NCBI GenBank assembly: GCA_013297925.1
Contig: JAAFJC010000036.1
Coordinates: 1 to 33,568 of the forward strand
DNA length: 33,568 nt
Direction: 5' to 3'
From: Comamonadaceae bacterium
Lineage (GTDB): Bacteria > Pseudomonadota > Gammaproteobacteria > Burkholderiales > Burkholderiaceae_C
The translations under genes and the position numbers were made by a program. The notes under the pieces were generated by a model. The model had not been told where the DNA came from, made no database searches, and saw only the letters and a list, made by a program, of their open reading frames with translations. Shown here piece by piece: positions 31,510 to 33,568 of this stretch; the first letter of the stretch is position 1; the number at the start of each line of letters is the position of its first letter.

Positions 31510-32400
31510 ATGGAAAACCTCAACTACAAGCACCTTCACTACTTCTGGATGATTGCCAAGTGTGGCGGCGTGGCCAAGGCGGGCGAGCGGCTGCATGTGA
31601 CGCCGCAATCCATCAGTACGCAAATCCGTCAACTAGAAGCGGCCGTTGGCAGCAGGCTGTGGCGACGGGCGGGGCGCAAGCTGGAATTGACCGATACCGG
31701 GCACATGGTGATGGACTACGCCGACAGGCTGTTCACCGTCGGTGAGGAGCTCAAGGACGCGCTGCGTTCGGGCGTGACCGGTCATGGGCACTTCAAGATA
31801 GGTGTCACCGATGTGGTCGCTAAAACCATGGCTTATCGCTTGATCAAGCCCGCGCTGGGCATACCTGACCCGCCAAGGCTGGATTGCCGAGAAGGCAGTT
31901 TTGTCGACTTGCTGGCGCAACTGGCCGTGTACAAACTTGACGTCGTGATTTCTGACCGGCCGATGCATACATCCATGAGCGTGCGCGGCTACAACCACTT
32001 GCTGCTGGAGTGCGGGGTCAGTTTTTTGGCGCAACCCAAACTGGCGAACAAGCTAAGGTCAGGCTTTCCGGCCAGTCTGCACGCCGCTCCTTTTTTGCTG
32101 CCTGGGAAAGACGCAGCCGTGCGGCCACGCCTACAAGCTTGGTTTGATAAGTTGCACATTCAACCGCAGGTCGTTGCTGAATTCGATGACCGAGCGCTCA
32201 TGAAGGCCTTTGGGCAAGAAGGTGCCGGCGTGTTTTCTGTCCCTAGTGTTGTGGCAGACGAGGTTTCGAAACAACTTGGCTTGCAAATTTTCGGCAAAAC
32301 AGCTGAGGTGCAAGAGCAGGCGTATGCCGTCACCAGCGAGCGCCGAATCAAGCATCCAGCCGCTATCGCCATCAGCGAAGCGGCTAAGCTGGTGGCTTAA
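31510..32400 (+). CDS. NhaR-like LysR-family regulator
   Basis: The ATG at 31510 gives MENLNYKHLHYFWMIAKCGG (296 residues), matching the conserved NhaR N terminus; the frame to 31429 adds 27 unrelated residues. The HTH contains AKAGERLHVTPQSISTQIRQ and the linker region has MDYADRLFTVGEELKDALRS. E. coli NhaR activates a sodium/proton antiporter gene. This paralogue lies divergent from a sodium-coupled TRAP operon and probably controls it. The start region is preceded by a 16-bp duplicate that includes an ATG. It ends with a 4-bp overlap with the convergent DTW gene. Confidence 0.92.
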   Translation: MENLNYKHLHYFWMIAKCGGVAKAGERLHVTPQSISTQIRQLEAAVGSRLWRRAGRKLELTDTGHMVMDYADRLFTVGEELKDALRSGVTGHGHFKIGVTDVVAKTMAYRLIKPALGIPDPPRLDCREGSFVDLLAQLAVYKLDVVISDRPMHTSMSVRGYNHLLLECGVSFLAQPKLANKLRSGFPASLHAAPFLLPGKDAAVRPRLQAWFDKLHIQPQVVAEFDDRALMKAFGQEGAGVFSVPSVVADEVSKQLGLQIFGKTAEVQEQAYAVTSERRIKHPAAIAISEAAKLVA

Positions 32401-33155
32401 GCTTTTGCTTCGTCTGCAAGATTTCGCAGTCTGTGATGTAACTCATCTTCTGTGTCAATCGCCAATTGATGCTTTGCTTGCAAATAATGATGCGTGAACA
32501 CATCCAGATAAGCCTCCAGCGTCTGAGCCGCATGCAACTCATCGGCTAGCGCGAGGCAGAGCGCCGCCACTTCAGCGGTGCAGAAATGATCATCGCGCTT
32601 GGAGCGGCGCAGCTTGTAGCGCGAGAGATGCTCGCTTTGCAGGCTGAGCACAGGGAAACGATCCAGATACGGGCTTTTGCGCAGCATCTTGCTCGCCTCA
32701 GGCCAAGTGCCATCGAGCAAGATGAAGAGTGGGCGTTTCGTTGTCGCATCGCTAGATGGCGCAGGCACAGCATTCACTACTCGCTCGCTCTCTACAAACT
32801 CCCCTGGAAACACAACGACAGGTTGCCACTGCGGACAGGCAAGCAAGGCCAGCAGCGCCGGATCAACCACCGTGCGCGCCCAGCCGAAGGCAAAGGTATC
32901 GCGCACCACATCCGCAATCAGCCAACCCGTGTTGCTCGGCTTGAGCGGCTCAATATCCGCCATCAGCAAACATACGCCAGAGCGCGTCGGCAGATTCGCT
33001 CGCAGCTCGCAAATGCAATGGCTAGGCGCAAGCCGGCAGAGTGCGCAGCGCTCAGAGCGCATGCCGCCCCGCGCGAGAAACGGCTTACTGCTCCGCGCCA
33101 AGCGCTCCGCGCGCAAGCGATGCACAGCATGCGGCGTGTGTAGCGCACTCAGCAT
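32397..33155 (-). CDS. DTW-domain tRNA-uridine aminocarboxypropyltransferase
   Basis: A 252-residue DTW protein. The N-terminal zinc-binding cysteines are in ERCALCRLAPSHCIC (about 35-49), followed by EPLKPSNTGWLIADV, the name-giving DGTWPEASKM (about 148-157), and a final SRYKLRRSKRDDHFCTAEVA. DTW proteins such as TapT add the 3-amino-3-carboxypropyl group to tRNA uridine (acp3U47 in E. coli) using SAM. Part of the first 30 residues may not be translated. Convergent with the NhaR-like gene; the VOC gene lies upstream on the same strand. Confidence 0.92.
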   Translation of the reverse strand: MLSALHTPHAVHRLRAERLARSSKPFLARGGMRSERCALCRLAPSHCICELRANLPTRSGVCLLMADIEPLKPSNTGWLIADVVRDTFAFGWARTVVDPALLALLACPQWQPVVVFPGEFVESERVVNAVPAPSSDATTKRPLFILLDGTWPEASKMLRKSPYLDRFPVLSLQSEHLSRYKLRRSKRDDHFCTAEVAALCLALADELHAAQTLEAYLDVFTHHYLQAKHQLAIDTEDELHHRLRNLADEAKA

Positions 33156-33168
33156 AGAAATTTCAAGC

Positions 33169-33223
33169 CAAATCGGCTACTCGCCGGCATAAAATATGCG
33201 CGGAGTGCTACTAAATAAATAGC
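33169..33223 (+). repeat. Dispersed palindromic element downstream of the VOC gene
   Basis: AAATCGGCTACTC, GCCGGCATAAAATATGCGCG, GAGTGCTACTAAATAAATAGC: a close match to the reference copy at 9813-9874. It lies in the 86-bp gap between the VOC stop and the DTW start, again at a gene's 3' end. Confidence 0.85.
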
Positions 33224-33241
33224 AAATGAAGATGCACACCA

Positions 33242-33568
33242 TCAAGCAGGCTTCGGCGGCCGATGCAGCGCGCAGAGCTTGTTGCCATCTGGGTCACGCA
33301 GATAAGCCAAATAAATCTTCCCAGTAGGGCCATCGCGAAAGCCAGGAGGATTTTCACAGCTCACGCCGCCGTTGGCCAGCCCCGCCGCATGCCAAGCATC
33401 GCCTTGGCTTGCAGACTGCACCGCAAAGCCAATCGTGCTCCCATTGCCATGCGTAGCCGGCTCGCCATTGAGCGGCTCCGTGATGCCGAAGGTGCCGGTG
33501 GGCGTGCGATAAAAATAGCGGTTGACCACACCATTGTGGTGATGCATACCGGGCTTGATATCCAGCGC
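33242..33568 (-). CDS. VOC (glyoxalase/dioxygenase fold) protein, partial
   Basis: 109 codons with the 5' end outside the window; the frame is open to the last base, so the ATG at 33547 is probably internal. GSTIGFAVQSASQGDAWHAA, GGVSCENPPGFRDGPTGKIY and the closing AYLRDPDGNKLCALHRPPKP are the C-terminal half of a small VOC protein. The metal-site Glu usual in glyoxalase I is not evident in this half (family members vary). Function unknown. Confidence 0.88.
   Translation of the reverse strand, partial: ALDIKPGMHHHNGVVNRYFYRTPTGTFGITEPLNGEPATHGNGSTIGFAVQSASQGDAWHAAGLANGGVSCENPPGFRDGPTGKIYLAYLRDPDGNKLCALHRPPKPA

Noticed and set aside
25187-32400. Possible horizontally acquired block (acyl-CoA synthetase, GDPD, TRAP transporter, NhaR-like regulator).
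   Set aside because: Codon use looks somewhat different by eye, but there are no integrase, tRNA or direct-repeat borders and I cannot compute composition statistics.

Overview
The window looks like chromosomal DNA of a betaproteobacterium of the order Burkholderiales, probably Comamonadaceae-like. This rests on the gene set (hpnCDE squalene genes, a lexA with a small conserved downstream gene, a TRAP transporter with a NhaR-like LysR regulator, VF530 and DUF2007 proteins) and moderate-to-high GC. It is inference, not a database match. Genes are densely packed on both strands. There is no rRNA, tRNA, CRISPR array, transposase, integrase or prophage gene.

Layout. 1-1.5 kb: 3' part of tex. 1.7-2.5 kb: a TPR protein. 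2.5-5.8 kb: minus-strand operon hpnC-hpnD-hpnE, which makes squalene from farnesyl diphosphate. 5.9-9.8 kb: small genes (isochorismatase-like hydrolase, DUF2059, 2OG-Fe dioxygenase-like protein, membrane protein, SDR, zinc-ribbon DUF2007), with a 505-bp non-coding stretch (8983-9487) holding a striking repeat array. 9.9-11.1 kb: lexA and its partner. 11.1-14.2 kb: asparaginase, uppP-dusA and VF530. 14.4-17.1 kb: a fasciclin-domain protein, an NPPW methyltransferase and a LysR regulator. 17.2-20.3 kb: a five-gene plus-strand operon of envelope proteins (MAPEG, two unknown membrane proteins, DUF2147, a lipoprotein hydrolase). 20.5-23.7 kb: three exported hydrolases (alpha/beta hydrolase, phytase-like esterase, histidine phosphatase), the last two behind a phased PhoB-like box. 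23.9-33.6 kb: a YcaQ-type DNA glycosylase, an acyl-CoA synthetase, a GDPD, a TRAP transporter operon with its divergent NhaR-like regulator, a DTW-domain tRNA modification enzyme and a partial VOC protein.

Two non-genic patterns stand out. First, at 9103-9404 four sites of 45-48 bp in alternating orientation contain every combination of two left half-sites and two right half-sites joined at GGC. The complementarity matches that of the four strands of a Holliday junction, or of a full set of recombination sites (two parental plus two recombinant). Second, a dispersed palindromic element with core GCCGGCATAGAATATGCGC occurs about eight times. Four copies lie at the 3' ends of genes, where they make hairpins or even supply a stop codon. 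Four more diverged copies lie in frame inside tex, hpnE, hpnC and the asparaginase gene, recalling the protein-coding palindromic elements of Rickettsia.

Regulatory structure is visible in several places: two LexA-like boxes between lexA and the asparaginase gene, the PhoB-like box, a hairpin that hides the ribosome binding site of the exported hydrolase at 21491, LysR-type palindromes, intrinsic terminators, and a REP-like palindrome pair inside the hpn operon.
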